This document shows positions 39,470-48,515 of a DNA stretch of 64,000 bases, piece after piece (positions within the stretch are counted from its first letter, which is position 1; the number at the start of each line of letters is the position of its first letter). The DNA is from Pseudomonadales bacterium (lineage in GTDB: Bacteria; Pseudomonadota; Gammaproteobacteria; Pseudomonadales; JAHRWD01). The position numbers and the translations under genes were made by a program. The notes below the pieces were generated by a model, which did not search any database, was not told the DNA's origin, and worked only from the letters and a program-made list of their open reading frames with translations. The stretch is from assembly GCA_016763075.1 (NCBI GenBank), contig JAESUM010000023.1, positions 1-64,000 of the forward strand, written 5' to 3'.

Positions 39470-40465
39470 TGGAAACTGCATTACCCATTATATTTTTTGG
39501 GTTGTTAGGTTTTGCATTACTCACGTACGCAATTCTTGATGGATACGATTTAGGCATTGGCATGTTATTGCCACTGGGCAGCGATTCTGAAAAGGACATG
39601 ATGATCGCAACGATTGGCCCTTTTTGGGACGCCAACGAAACCTGGATTGTGCTTGGCGTGGGTATTCTTTTAATCGCGTTTCCTCAAGCCCACGGCAGAA
39701 TACTGACGGCGCTGTACCTTCCCGTCACCATTATGTTGTTCGGGCTTATTCTACGAGGCGTGGCTTTTGATTTTAGAGTAAAAGCCGGCATTGATAAAAA
39801 AGAGCGATGGAACCGCGCTTTTTTTATTGGCTCGCTTGTGGCATCCGTCAGCCAAGGCTGGATGTTGGGGGCATACATTACCGGGCTGCAGGGCGGGATG
39901 ATTAACCTGCTGTATTCGGGGTTAATTGCATTATTACTGCCAGCATTTTACGTTTACTTGGGTTCAACTTGGTTGCTAATAAAAACTGAAGATGTGCTTT
40001 TTGACAAAGCATTAAAGTGGTCGAGGCTTGCGATATTCCCAACTGCCGCTGCGCTTCTATTGATATCGATTGCAACGCCGCTAGTGAGCGAATCTATCGC
40101 AGCGCGCTGGTTTACGCTGCCAAATGCCATTGGGCTGATGCCAATACCCATTAGCTGTGGACTGATATTTATGGGCATGGTTTGGTTGGTCAATAAACCC
40201 CGATGTTATCAAGCGGGGCTATGAATGGTTACCGTTTGCAGGCACTGCGGTAATAGGCATTATGTCGGCATTTGGGCTGGGTTATAGCCTGTATCCGTAT
40301 ATCGTTATTGATGAACTCACCATATGGGAAACCGCATCGGCCACTAGCTCGTTAGAGTTTGTATTGGTAGGCGTAGTCATTACGTTGCCGGTGATTATTG
40401 GCTATACAATATTTGTGTATCGAATTTTTAGCGGTAAGGCAACGAGCCTTGATTATGATCAGTGA
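39469..40465 (+). pseudogene. cydB: Cytochrome bd-type ubiquinol oxidase subunit II, split by a +1 frameshift at CCCC 40198-40201
   Basis: Frame 1 METALPIIFFGLLGFALLTYAILDGYDLGIGMLLP...FMGMVWLVNKP; removing one C continues DVIKRGYEWLPFAGTAVIGIMSAFGLGYSLYPYIVIDELTIWETAS...YRIFSGKATSLDYDQ*. Confidence 0.9.
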
Positions 40466-40485
40466 GACTTGTTGAATGTTAGCGG

Positions 40486-41439
40486 CTAATCGGCAAACCC
40501 AAAGGTGCCTTTACCATTGTTTTTTACTTTATAAAGGGCGGCATCTGCCGCGGCGCTAAGGTGCTGGTAGGTTGTGCCATTTTCAGGAAAGATGGCAATA
40601 CCAATACTAAGGCCAACGGTAATATGTTGCTGGTCTACACCAAAGGTTCCGGCGCAGGTTTCTATTAGGCGCTGCGCTGTTTTGCTGAGCTCTTGTTGGT
40701 TTTTGAAATTAGGAACAATCAAGCAAAATTCATCGCCACCAAGGCGAGCCATAAATTCGTTTTTTCTATAAAAAGCACGGAATCGATCGCTTATTGTTTT
40801 AAGTACCGCATCTCTTGCGGCATGGCTAATGGTATCGTTAATGGCTTTAAAACTGTCGATGTCTATATACATCAGTGCCATATTGGTAGACGTTCGGTGC
40901 GATTGGCTGATAATCCGCTCAATGTGTTCTTCGGCATGACGACGGTTCGGTAAGCCTGTTAGGTAATCGGTAGTGGCTAGTTCCACCAATCGTTCATTGG
41001 CTTCTCGCAGTTCTTTGGTTCGGTTGTATATCGCAAGCTCTAGGTCATAGTTGATTTTGGCCAATGCCGACTGAGATTTTTTCCACTCTTCGATGATTCG
41101 GCCTTCAGGTATCAAATGTGTGACCTGATTTTTATCGTTGAACTGTGGGTGTACGGTGAACTCTACCCAGATTCGCGCGCCAGATAAATTCACCTGTACC
41201 TCGCCAGTGGTAGGCACTCCGGTTGCTGCAAGTTCGCAATGCTTACGGATATATGCGCGGTTAGATTCAACGCCGGAAAACCAGGCGGTTTCCCAAAATA
41301 TTTGCCCTATCAGGTCATCAAGCAGAAGCCCAGCAGCGGCTAACGGGGCGGTGTTAACAAATATAATTTCACCGTCTATGGATAGCACACCGATAAAGGT
41401 ATCCAAGCTGTTGACGAGTGGTTCTAGGTCCAAATCCAT
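40486..41439 (-). CDS. PAS + GGDEF diguanylate cyclase
   Basis: TTDYLTGLPNRRHAEEHI, FMARLGGDEFCLIVP (GGDEF); N-terminal PAS-like. Confidence 0.94.
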   Translation of the reverse strand: MDLDLEPLVNSLDTFIGVLSIDGEIIFVNTAPLAAAGLLLDDLIGQIFWETAWFSGVESNRAYIRKHCELAATGVPTTGEVQVNLSGARIWVEFTVHPQFNDKNQVTHLIPEGRIIEEWKKSQSALAKINYDLELAIYNRTKELREANERLVELATTDYLTGLPNRRHAEEHIERIISQSHRTSTNMALMYIDIDSFKAINDTISHAARDAVLKTISDRFRAFYRKNEFMARLGGDEFCLIVPNFKNQQELSKTAQRLIETCAGTFGVDQQHITVGLSIGIAIFPENGTTYQHLSAAADAALYKVKNNGKGTFGFAD

Positions 41440-41467
41440 CGTATCCTACACCCTTATTGTCTAGTAT

Positions 41468-41533
41468 TTCCTGTTCCTGTTCCTGTTCCTGTTCCTGTTC
41501 CTGTTCCTGTTCCTGTTCCTGTTCCTGTTCCTG
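41468..41533. repeat. Hexanucleotide microsatellite (TTCCTG)x11
   Basis: Direct reading, 66 nt perfect repeat. Confidence 0.98.
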
Positions 41534-41898
41534 CGCTCACTTTAAAAGTGTAGTCATGTTTATGTGATTCACGAGAAATCAGGGGATTTTTAGTCAACCG
41601 CTACCGCTGCGGCATTTCGGACGTGCAGCTTTGTTATGATCGAGATCAATCACCGGTGTACAAAAAATTTAGGGATATGAGTCAGGCTGTGCACGGATGC
41701 TGACGAGACGTATGGTTTGCGAGAAGGTGTGAGGCTTTCAACGTTTAAGCACGTGAAGTAGTTTGTGTACCTTTAAGTACCTTTAAGTCATGCTAACGAG
41801 GCTTTGAAGCAGCTCAACGTGAGCCGGTAATACTATAAACATGCTGGTTATGAAGTAGTTTGATACCATAGGAAAACGACAAATTGAGGACAATAATA

Positions 41899-42609
41899 AT
41901 GAAACAGTTTCGCTTACTTATTCTTTTAACTCTGCTTTCCCCTTTGCTTTCGCCGATGGTAGTCCAGGCCGCGATAACCGGGGTTGGCAATGTTGGTACG
42001 ATGAACTTTGACTGTGATGTGTTCACCAATGTGTGTACGAGTGAAGGCGTGTGGGAAGGTGCAGACTGCAAAGCAATGCGGGACAATAACTGCCCGACAG
42101 CGACAAAGAATTGCCCAGAAGGAGACTGCGAATGCCCGTTGAAAACATCGTCGCGAACGCTAGTAAAACCAATGCTTGCACAACCTATTGTGACTTTGTT
42201 GGTTGCGCCAGCACCCAAACAAGCCAAACCGACGACTATTTTACGCCCTGCAATTAAAGTACATAAACCAGCGGGTTTGCGCGTTGCACCGGTTTTAGTT
42301 AAAAGACGCCAGCCGATGGTAGACGGCAAAAACATCAACTCTAAACAATTGCAACCAGGAATTAAAATGGTTGCACCGGCGAGCGCGCCAGTTCATAAAA
42401 ATAGCCTAAGAATGATCAAATCGACGATTCCGAATAAGATGGATCGCATGCTGGCTCCCACATTGGTGCCAGGTACACAAGCGATAAGTGTGAAGGATTG
42501 TGTTTTCTTTGGAGGGACCGTTCAACAAGATGTCTCGTGCAGCACGAAGATGTCTTGCATCATAAATAAATCTAATGGGTGCGTGACTAAGGCGGCTGTG
42601 CCTGAATAA
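41899..42609 (+). CDS. Hypothetical secreted protein with Cys-rich termini and Lys/Pro-rich centre
   Basis: Signal peptide MKQFRLLILLTLLSPLLSPMVVQA; CDVFTNVCTSEGVWEGADCKAMRDNNCPTATKNCPEGDCECP. Confidence 0.6.
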   Translation: MKQFRLLILLTLLSPLLSPMVVQAAITGVGNVGTMNFDCDVFTNVCTSEGVWEGADCKAMRDNNCPTATKNCPEGDCECPLKTSSRTLVKPMLAQPIVTLLVAPAPKQAKPTTILRPAIKVHKPAGLRVAPVLVKRRQPMVDGKNINSKQLQPGIKMVAPASAPVHKNSLRMIKSTIPNKMDRMLAPTLVPGTQAISVKDCVFFGGTVQQDVSCSTKMSCIINKSNGCVTKAAVPE

Positions 42610-42645
42610 ATCACCCTCAACCTAGCGCGTAAATTAGCTTCATAT

Positions 42646-42686
42646 AAAAAAAGCCGGAACCAACTTATTGGTTCCGGCTTTTTTTA
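42646..42686. terminator. Bidirectional intrinsic terminator between convergent genes
   Basis: AAAAAAGCCGGAACCAA-cttatt-GGTTCCGGCTTTTTTT. Confidence 0.92.
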
Positions 42687-42775
42687 TGTGTGGAATATAG
42701 ATTGATTTATTAATTACTCAAAAAGACATTGTCTGAAATACTAATACACTACCTATATTGTGGTATTTCAAAAAC

Positions 42776-44254
42776 TCAAGGGCTGTTGAGTAAAGGTGCA
42801 ATAGCCTCTTTCCAACCATCGTACAGTGCATTACGGGTGCTTGAATTCATGCTTGGTTCGTAACGCCGGTGGCAATGCCACGCATCCGATATTTCATTTA
42901 ATCCGCTGTATATACCTGCGTGCAGCCCTGCAAGGTACGCTGCGCCTTTGGCGGTAGTTTCTGTATGTTGTGGAATTTCTACGGGTTTTTCTAACATGTC
43001 TGCCACAAACTGACATACAAACTCGTTGGCCATTAAGCCGCCATCGGCGCGAATAACTTCTGGGTTATGTTGGCTATCTGCCTGCATGGCAGCCAGTAAA
43101 TCTAAGGTTTGATAGGCCTGTGCTTCGAGTGCTGCGCGGGTAATGTGTGCGGCGGTGCTTTCGCGGGTCAAGCCGCTAATGGTTGCACGGGCATGGGGGT
43201 TCCAATGAGGTGCGCCTAAACCGCTAAATGCCGGTACAAAGTACACGCCGTTGTTATCAGGAACCGAGGTTGCTAACGCTTCGCTTTGGGCTGCGTTAGC
43301 AAATAACCCAAGGCCATCACGCAACCACTGTATTGCAGAGCCAGCGCTAAAAATGGAGCCTTCAATGGCATACGTTGTTTCGCCGTTAAGGCGATAAGCA
43401 ATGGTCGTTAACATGCCGGACTTAGACTCGCGAAACTGCCCGCCAATATTGATCAGTGCAAAACACCCCGTGCCGTAGGTTGCCTTAACCATGCCCTGGT
43501 TAAAGCAAGCTTGGCCAATGAGCGCCGCTTGTTGGTCGCCAACCATTGCGCCAATGGGTATTTCTTTTCCGAATAGGCTTTTAGACGTATAGCCAAAATC
43601 ACTGACGTTATCGTTTACCTGTGGCAACAAAGAGCGGGGGATATCAAAAAGCTTAAGTAGCTCGTCATCCCAACATTGGGTAACGATATTAAACAACAGG
43701 GTGCGCGCGGCGTTGGTGGCATCGGTTGCGTGAACTGCGCCATTGGTTAAGTTCCAAAGTAGCCATGAATCTACCGTACCAAAGGCGAGCTCCCCAGCTT
43801 CGGCTTTTTGGCGTGCGCCTTTAATGTTATCGAGAATCCAGAGGATTTTTGTAGCAGAAAAATAAGGGTCAAGCAGTAGCCCAGTACGGGTGCTGATCAT
43901 TGCTTCATGGCCGGCGGTTTTTAATTGCTGGCAAAAATCTGCTGTGCGCCGGTCTTGCCAAACAATGGCATTGTAAATGGGTTCGCCAGTGGCGCGATCC
44001 CATATAATCGTGGTTTCACGTTGATTGGTAATACCAATAGAAGCCACGTTGTTTGAATGTTGAAGAACGCTTTTACAAGCCCATAGTGTGTCTTGCCAAA
44101 GCTCGGTTGGGTCTTGCTCAACCCAGCCTTTGTGCGGGTAATAAAGCGTTAGTTCCTTTTGTTGAGCTGCAAGCACGTTGCCTTGGTTAGAAAAAATCAT
44201 AGCCCGAGAGCTGGTGGTGCCTTGGTCAATGGCCAGTAGGGTTGGGTCGCTCAT
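42776..44254 (-). CDS. glpK: Glycerol kinase
   Basis: LLAIDQGTTSSRAMIFSNQGNVLAAQQKE, SIGITNQRETTIIWDRATGEPIYNAIVWQDRRT, KATYGTGCFALINIG. Confidence 0.97.
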   Translation of the reverse strand: MSDPTLLAIDQGTTSSRAMIFSNQGNVLAAQQKELTLYYPHKGWVEQDPTELWQDTLWACKSVLQHSNNVASIGITNQRETTIIWDRATGEPIYNAIVWQDRRTADFCQQLKTAGHEAMISTRTGLLLDPYFSATKILWILDNIKGARQKAEAGELAFGTVDSWLLWNLTNGAVHATDATNAARTLLFNIVTQCWDDELLKLFDIPRSLLPQVNDNVSDFGYTSKSLFGKEIPIGAMVGDQQAALIGQACFNQGMVKATYGTGCFALINIGGQFRESKSGMLTTIAYRLNGETTYAIEGSIFSAGSAIQWLRDGLGLFANAAQSEALATSVPDNNGVYFVPAFSGLGAPHWNPHARATISGLTRESTAAHITRAALEAQAYQTLDLLAAMQADSQHNPEVIRADGGLMANEFVCQFVADMLEKPVEIPQHTETTAKGAAYLAGLHAGIYSGLNEISDAWHCHRRYEPSMNSSTRNALYDGWKEAIAPLLNSP

Positions 44255-44388
44255 AAGAGTTTTCTCGGGTTTTATTTATTCAAGTTTTGTTTATTCTAGC
44301 TCTGTTTATTAAGGTCTTATTTGTTTGGATGTTAACGGCGCAGCGTATTGAGTTTCACTAAATGAACACCGCAACCGAATACCAAATC

Positions 44389-45552
44389 CTAATAATTTAA
44401 TCCGCCAATGGCGTTTGTCTGGGTATCCAATAATGGGCAGCCATTAAATTGCGCAAACCTTTGTAGCTCTTTTTTTAACGCAGGAAAAAATTTGTCTTGG
44501 TCACAGGTGTTGTCTTCAATGTGTAGGCTTAATACTTCAAAGCGCTGTTCAGCGCGGTGTACCTTGCAGTCAATTCGGCCAACAAATTGGTCGCCGTACA
44601 AAATAGGTAAACAAAAATAGCCAAATACCCGTTTAGCCGCTGGCACATAACATTCAATTTTATAGTCAAATTTAAACAAAGCGCTCAACCGGTCGCGGTG
44701 TATGAGTACGTTGTCGAAGGGCGATAATATTTGCACTGCACTGGGGTTAACGGTTGGTGCTTCATTAAGCAACTCGCTATCAGCATAAAAACTTGGGCTG
44801 TTTAGATTGGGCAGTGCGGTTACTGTACCGGCTTCAATACGCTGGCTTAGCGCATTGTTCATGGCTTCACGTATTGGCTTGCCGGTTTCTAAATGCAGTA
44901 GTTGTTTTAATGTAAAAACACCCTGGGCTCTAATGGTGGTATTTAGTAAATAGCTTGCGTATTCATTCAGTGTGGGGGTGCTTATATCAATGCCTTCAGG
45001 TAAACAGCGCTGGGTGAGGTCAAACACCTTTTCCATGCCTTTACGTTCACAGACCATAAGGTCGCCCCGCATAAATAGGGCATCCATTGCGCGCTTGCCT
45101 GGGCCCCGGTTCCACCAGGAGCCGGGGCCTGTTTTTTTATTATCAAAATCGCGTAGGCGTAATGGGCCTTCCGCTTCCACACGTTTGATGATTTCATTCA
45201 TCAGTTTTTGGTCTAAGTTTTTGTAATAACGGTTTTCGCCGTTACGTATTGAATTCATTCGTGGTAGCGCATAACGATAATCACGCATGGGCAAATAAGA
45301 CGCTGCATGATACCAATACTCAAATATTTTTTGCTCGTTAACTAGTTGATTTAAGTAAGTCAACTCATAGCCAGAAACCCGACTCCAAAGCACATGATGG
45401 TGCGCACGCTCAACCACAGATAACGTATCAATTTGAATATAACCAAGCTGTTCAATAGATTTTAGTGTTCCGGATAAGCCAGAGCCAAAGGTTTTCTTTG
45501 CAAGCAGCCCTTGCCTAGATAACGTCAGTGCCTTGTATTTAGATACCTTCAT
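44389..45552 (-). CDS. YcaQ-like winged-helix DNA glycosylase family protein (DUF1006)
   Basis: LGYIQIDTLSVVERAHHHVLWSRVSGYE, YWYHAASYLPMRDYRYALPRM, LSPFDNVLIHRDRLSALFKFDY. Confidence 0.9.
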   Translation of the reverse strand: MKVSKYKALTLSRQGLLAKKTFGSGLSGTLKSIEQLGYIQIDTLSVVERAHHHVLWSRVSGYELTYLNQLVNEQKIFEYWYHAASYLPMRDYRYALPRMNSIRNGENRYYKNLDQKLMNEIIKRVEAEGPLRLRDFDNKKTGPGSWWNRGPGKRAMDALFMRGDLMVCERKGMEKVFDLTQRCLPEGIDISTPTLNEYASYLLNTTIRAQGVFTLKQLLHLETGKPIREAMNNALSQRIEAGTVTALPNLNSPSFYADSELLNEAPTVNPSAVQILSPFDNVLIHRDRLSALFKFDYKIECYVPAAKRVFGYFCLPILYGDQFVGRIDCKVHRAEQRFEVLSLHIEDNTCDQDKFFPALKKELQRFAQFNGCPLLDTQTNAIGGLNY

Positions 45553-46279
45553 TTTTCATGCGCTCCTTATGGATTTCAGATGCGAAAGCTAGCGCGGAAG
45601 CAACGACCAACAAGTAACCAAGCGCAAATTGGATAGCGATAGAAAAAGTCTGAAATTCGTATATCTTCCCCTCGAGTGTATCGTTCTCGAAAGCCTCAAA
45701 GGCCTCAGTGAACGCGTAAAGCTTCATGATATTTTTTGAATCTAAATCAAAATAATGATGATTATCTTCGCTTAAAGAGCGTTCCACTTTGTTCCATGCC
45801 TTTGCATATTGGCCCTCAGCCACAGTCAGTAAAACAGTACTCGCAAAGTATTCATTATCTAACAGCGCATCTATATTGTTTTCTTGCCTCGCTAGAATGT
45901 ACATTAGCGAGCTGCATAATTTTCTAGGGGCATCATCTTTATTGCAGTGATCACGGTTTATATTGTTTGCTATTTCTCCCCAGTGAATGTAGCTACTATT
46001 TAAGTGCTTCTTTGACTGAATATTATGGGCCTGTTGAGAGCCAGCTAAGCCGCTGGAGATAGAGCCAATCAACGAAAAAATCGCAATGATCGCTCCGGTG
46101 TTTCGTGCCAGTGTTAATGTGTTTGTAGAGAAGTTATCTCGATATCGTTCGAATGTAAAATTTGCTGACTGTATGGTTATCCAAAATACAGCAACCATTT
46201 TCACCCAAATAAAATGACTTGGGACAAACAGTAGTGACAATAAAGAAACCGAGAACAATAGAATTTTAAAGGTTTTCAT
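45539..46279 (-). CDS. Hypothetical membrane protein
   Basis: 246 aa with N- and C-terminal TM segments; overlaps ycaQ-like start by 14 nt. Confidence 0.55.
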   Translation of the reverse strand: MKTFKILLFSVSLLSLLFVPSHFIWVKMVAVFWITIQSANFTFERYRDNFSTNTLTLARNTGAIIAIFSLIGSISSGLAGSQQAHNIQSKKHLNSSYIHWGEIANNINRDHCNKDDAPRKLCSSLMYILARQENNIDALLDNEYFASTVLLTVAEGQYAKAWNKVERSLSEDNHHYFDLDSKNIMKLYAFTEAFEAFENDTLEGKIYEFQTFSIAIQFALGYLLVVASALAFASEIHKERMKNEGI

Positions 46280-46281
46280 AG

Positions 46282-47079
46282 CTAGGTATCACTGCACTGA
46301 TTAAGGAATGGTTCAACTTCCGGCATGAATAACTCTGGAACTTCAGCAAAGGATACATGGCCGCAAGGAAGCTCAACAAACGATACACCAGCAATGGATT
46401 GTGTAGCCATCTTGCCATCTTTGTGGGCGGATATAACAGGGTCATTTTTACCAAAAATAAGCAGTGTAGGCGCGGTAATATTTTGGGCCAACTGACGTAA
46501 GTCATTCTCTGGTTTACCAAAACTGCGCCACATAGCCCTGTTAAGCGTGATTCGTTCTGTGGTTGCTTGTGTTGTAGCAGCACGCTCCTATACGGGTTTG
46601 GTGGTGTCTGAACATTTTTTAATACACAAACTAGCAAGCCGATATGGGGATATTGAGAACCGACTACCCTGAAACTTACAAAAAGCAGTGCTAATGAAAT
46701 TCTGTGGGGTGAAGCCATCCGATGCTACTAGCACCAAACTCCGTACAGCCAGCGGTATTTGACTGGCCAAGCGGGCTGCCGCATTACCAACGATAGAGTT
46801 CCCAATAAAAAAGGCCGGGGGTAGGGCAAGCTTTTCTAGAAACTCTTGTAGAACCTTAAAATAAAGCAGCACATTGGCCGAGGCGGGTTCATCAAGTAAA
46901 TCTGACTGGCCGTAACCAGGCCAGTCAAGCGCGATAACTCGGTAGCTGCTCGCGAGCCTTGAAGCAACGGCGTCAAAGTCTTTGCTATCGCTAGGGTTAG
47001 CATGAAGTAAAACCACAGGTATGCCTGATCCGTGGCCGCAATAGTGAACCGAGCCTGTTGATAGAGTTATTTGTGGCAT
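46282..47079 (-). pseudogene. Alpha/beta hydrolase interrupted by an in-frame TAG
   Basis: 46588-47079 and 46282-46533 are in the same frame; TAG at 46588-46590 separates HANPSDSKDFDAVA...GNSIVGNAAARLA from APTLLIFGKNDPVISAHKDGK...LPCGHVSFAEVPELF. Confidence 0.85.
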
Positions 47080-47118
47080 AAGCCCTTCTTATTGAATATA
47101 ACCAATGTCTTCGCTACC

Positions 47119-47208
47119 TTAGTAGCGTACTGGGTCAGCTAGACCCAAATTGTTTTTCGCAAGAAGCCCTTGCCTAGATAACGCCAGTGTATTGTATTGT
47201 AGTTTCAT
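47119..47208 (-). pseudogene. Truncated duplicate of ycaQ-like 5' end
   Basis: Minus-strand translation MKLQYNTLALSRQGLLAKNNLGLADPVRY* vs MKVSKYKALTLSRQGLLAKKTFG; 47160-47189 matches 45501-45530 at 28/30 nt. Confidence 0.85.
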
Positions 47209-47377
47209 GATGGGCTTGGTTTGTGGACTATAGATTTGAGTGGACAATATTTATAGGTTTGGCTTTTTATACCTAACTTAAGGCCTTATTCAGAAATAGT
47301 ATTCGCGTTAGTACGACACGTAACATAGTGTTCATACGGGATTTTTTACACTGGTTTGGGCCTAGTGTAGTTCGACA

Positions 47378-47749
47378 TCATTTTTGCATTGTGGTCGAGC
47401 ATTCTTTGATTGGCGTAATGCTTGTCCGGCATTTCACAATGCCGGGAATAATTTCACATACCCTTTTATCCTCGGTGGTATTGCATGCGCGTATACCATT
47501 GCGTGTTCGAAAAACCTCTTGGCCAACAATTGTTTCACAACTTTGGGTAGGTCGACTTCGTTTACACTTAGGAACTGATTTATTGATTGTTTTGCATCTT
47601 TTTATAGGAACTCGTTCACAGGTTGTGGTTTTTTGGCGTGAACATTTATTTTTATGGTTTTTCATAATTCTGCAAGCGTGATTAAGGTTTAAATCAATTT
47701 TTATATTGCGACCAAAACCAGGTTGTATCGGTATTGAGGCTCTTACCAA
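47378..47749 (-). CDS. Hypothetical Cys/Lys/Arg-rich protein with regularly spaced cysteines
   Basis: ORF with Cys every ~8-18 residues; TTG start only, no family recognised. Confidence 0.3.
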   Translation of the reverse strand: MVRASIPIQPGFGRNIKIDLNLNHACRIMKNHKNKCSRQKTTTCERVPIKRCKTINKSVPKCKRSRPTQSCETIVGQEVFRTRNGIRACNTTEDKRVCEIIPGIVKCRTSITPIKECSTTMQK

Positions 47750-47972
47750 GAGCCGGAGTGTTAACTAGTTTAATTGCAGGGGCACTATTTTTCGAGGCTT
47801 AAAATAACTGAAAAGGTTAGCATGAGTATGGCCATAATAAGGGCTTAAACGTGTTTCATAGGCTCACTTTTAAAGTAGAGAATAGGTTGGTCAGCGCGGT
47901 ACGAACAGGGTTATTTGTTTATAAATCACCTGAATTAAACTCGATAAATAGTGTTTTTAGTAACAATTTCCC

Positions 47973-48004
47973 ACTCCTAACGAATTAATTTAGGAGTTTT
48001 TATT
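47973..48004 (+). terminator. Intrinsic terminator-like hairpin
   Basis: ACTCCTAA-loop-TTAGGAGT followed by TTTTATTT. Confidence 0.55.
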
Positions 48005-48024
48005 TACTTGTTCTTGTTAAGTTT

Positions 48025-48408
48025 TTAGGCGTCAGGTCTTGAGGAATTAAACCCGTAATCTTGTTCGGTGATAGTAGTATTTCCAAATTTATGGAATTCG
48101 GACTTCAAGTTTATGGTTGGATCGCAGCCGTGGACTCGGATATCGAGCCACGGCTGGACACCGAACCCAGAGGGATGGTGATCTTCTACCAAATCTAAAC
48201 CAATAAGACACATTTCTTCATTTGTTGAGCCATGTGGTACATCATAATAGGATGCGGTTAGGTCGTCTGGGGTATCCAAGTTCCAAATAGCTTCGACAAT
48301 AGTTTTGTTCTTTCCGATTCCTGCAATCGATATATGCATATTGTCGGCAAGCTCTTTGATAGCTTGCTCATTTTCGTGAACGACTTCGGTTACTTGGTTA
48401 ACAGGCAC
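48025..48408 (-). CDS. Hypothetical protein
   Basis: 127 aa, GTG start, no family recognised. Confidence 0.4.
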   Translation of the reverse strand: MPVNQVTEVVHENEQAIKELADNMHISIAGIGKNKTIVEAIWNLDTPDDLTASYYDVPHGSTNEEMCLIGLDLVEDHHPSGFGVQPWLDIRVHGCDPTINLKSEFHKFGNTTITEQDYGFNSSRPDA

Positions 48409-48515
48409 AGGGTATATAACCGTGTAACTAAGCGAGAACGGTTAGCGGTGTGTTGTGATTCTAAAGTAGTCAATATAAAAAATATTCGCACGTGATGATT
48501 ATGTGATTTTTGTGT

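Noticed and set aside
47328-47681. Plus-strand 117-aa hydrophobic-looking ORF overlapping the Cys-rich ORF
   Set aside because: Mutually exclusive with the minus-strand ORF; neither is proven, but this one lacks a start context and family features.
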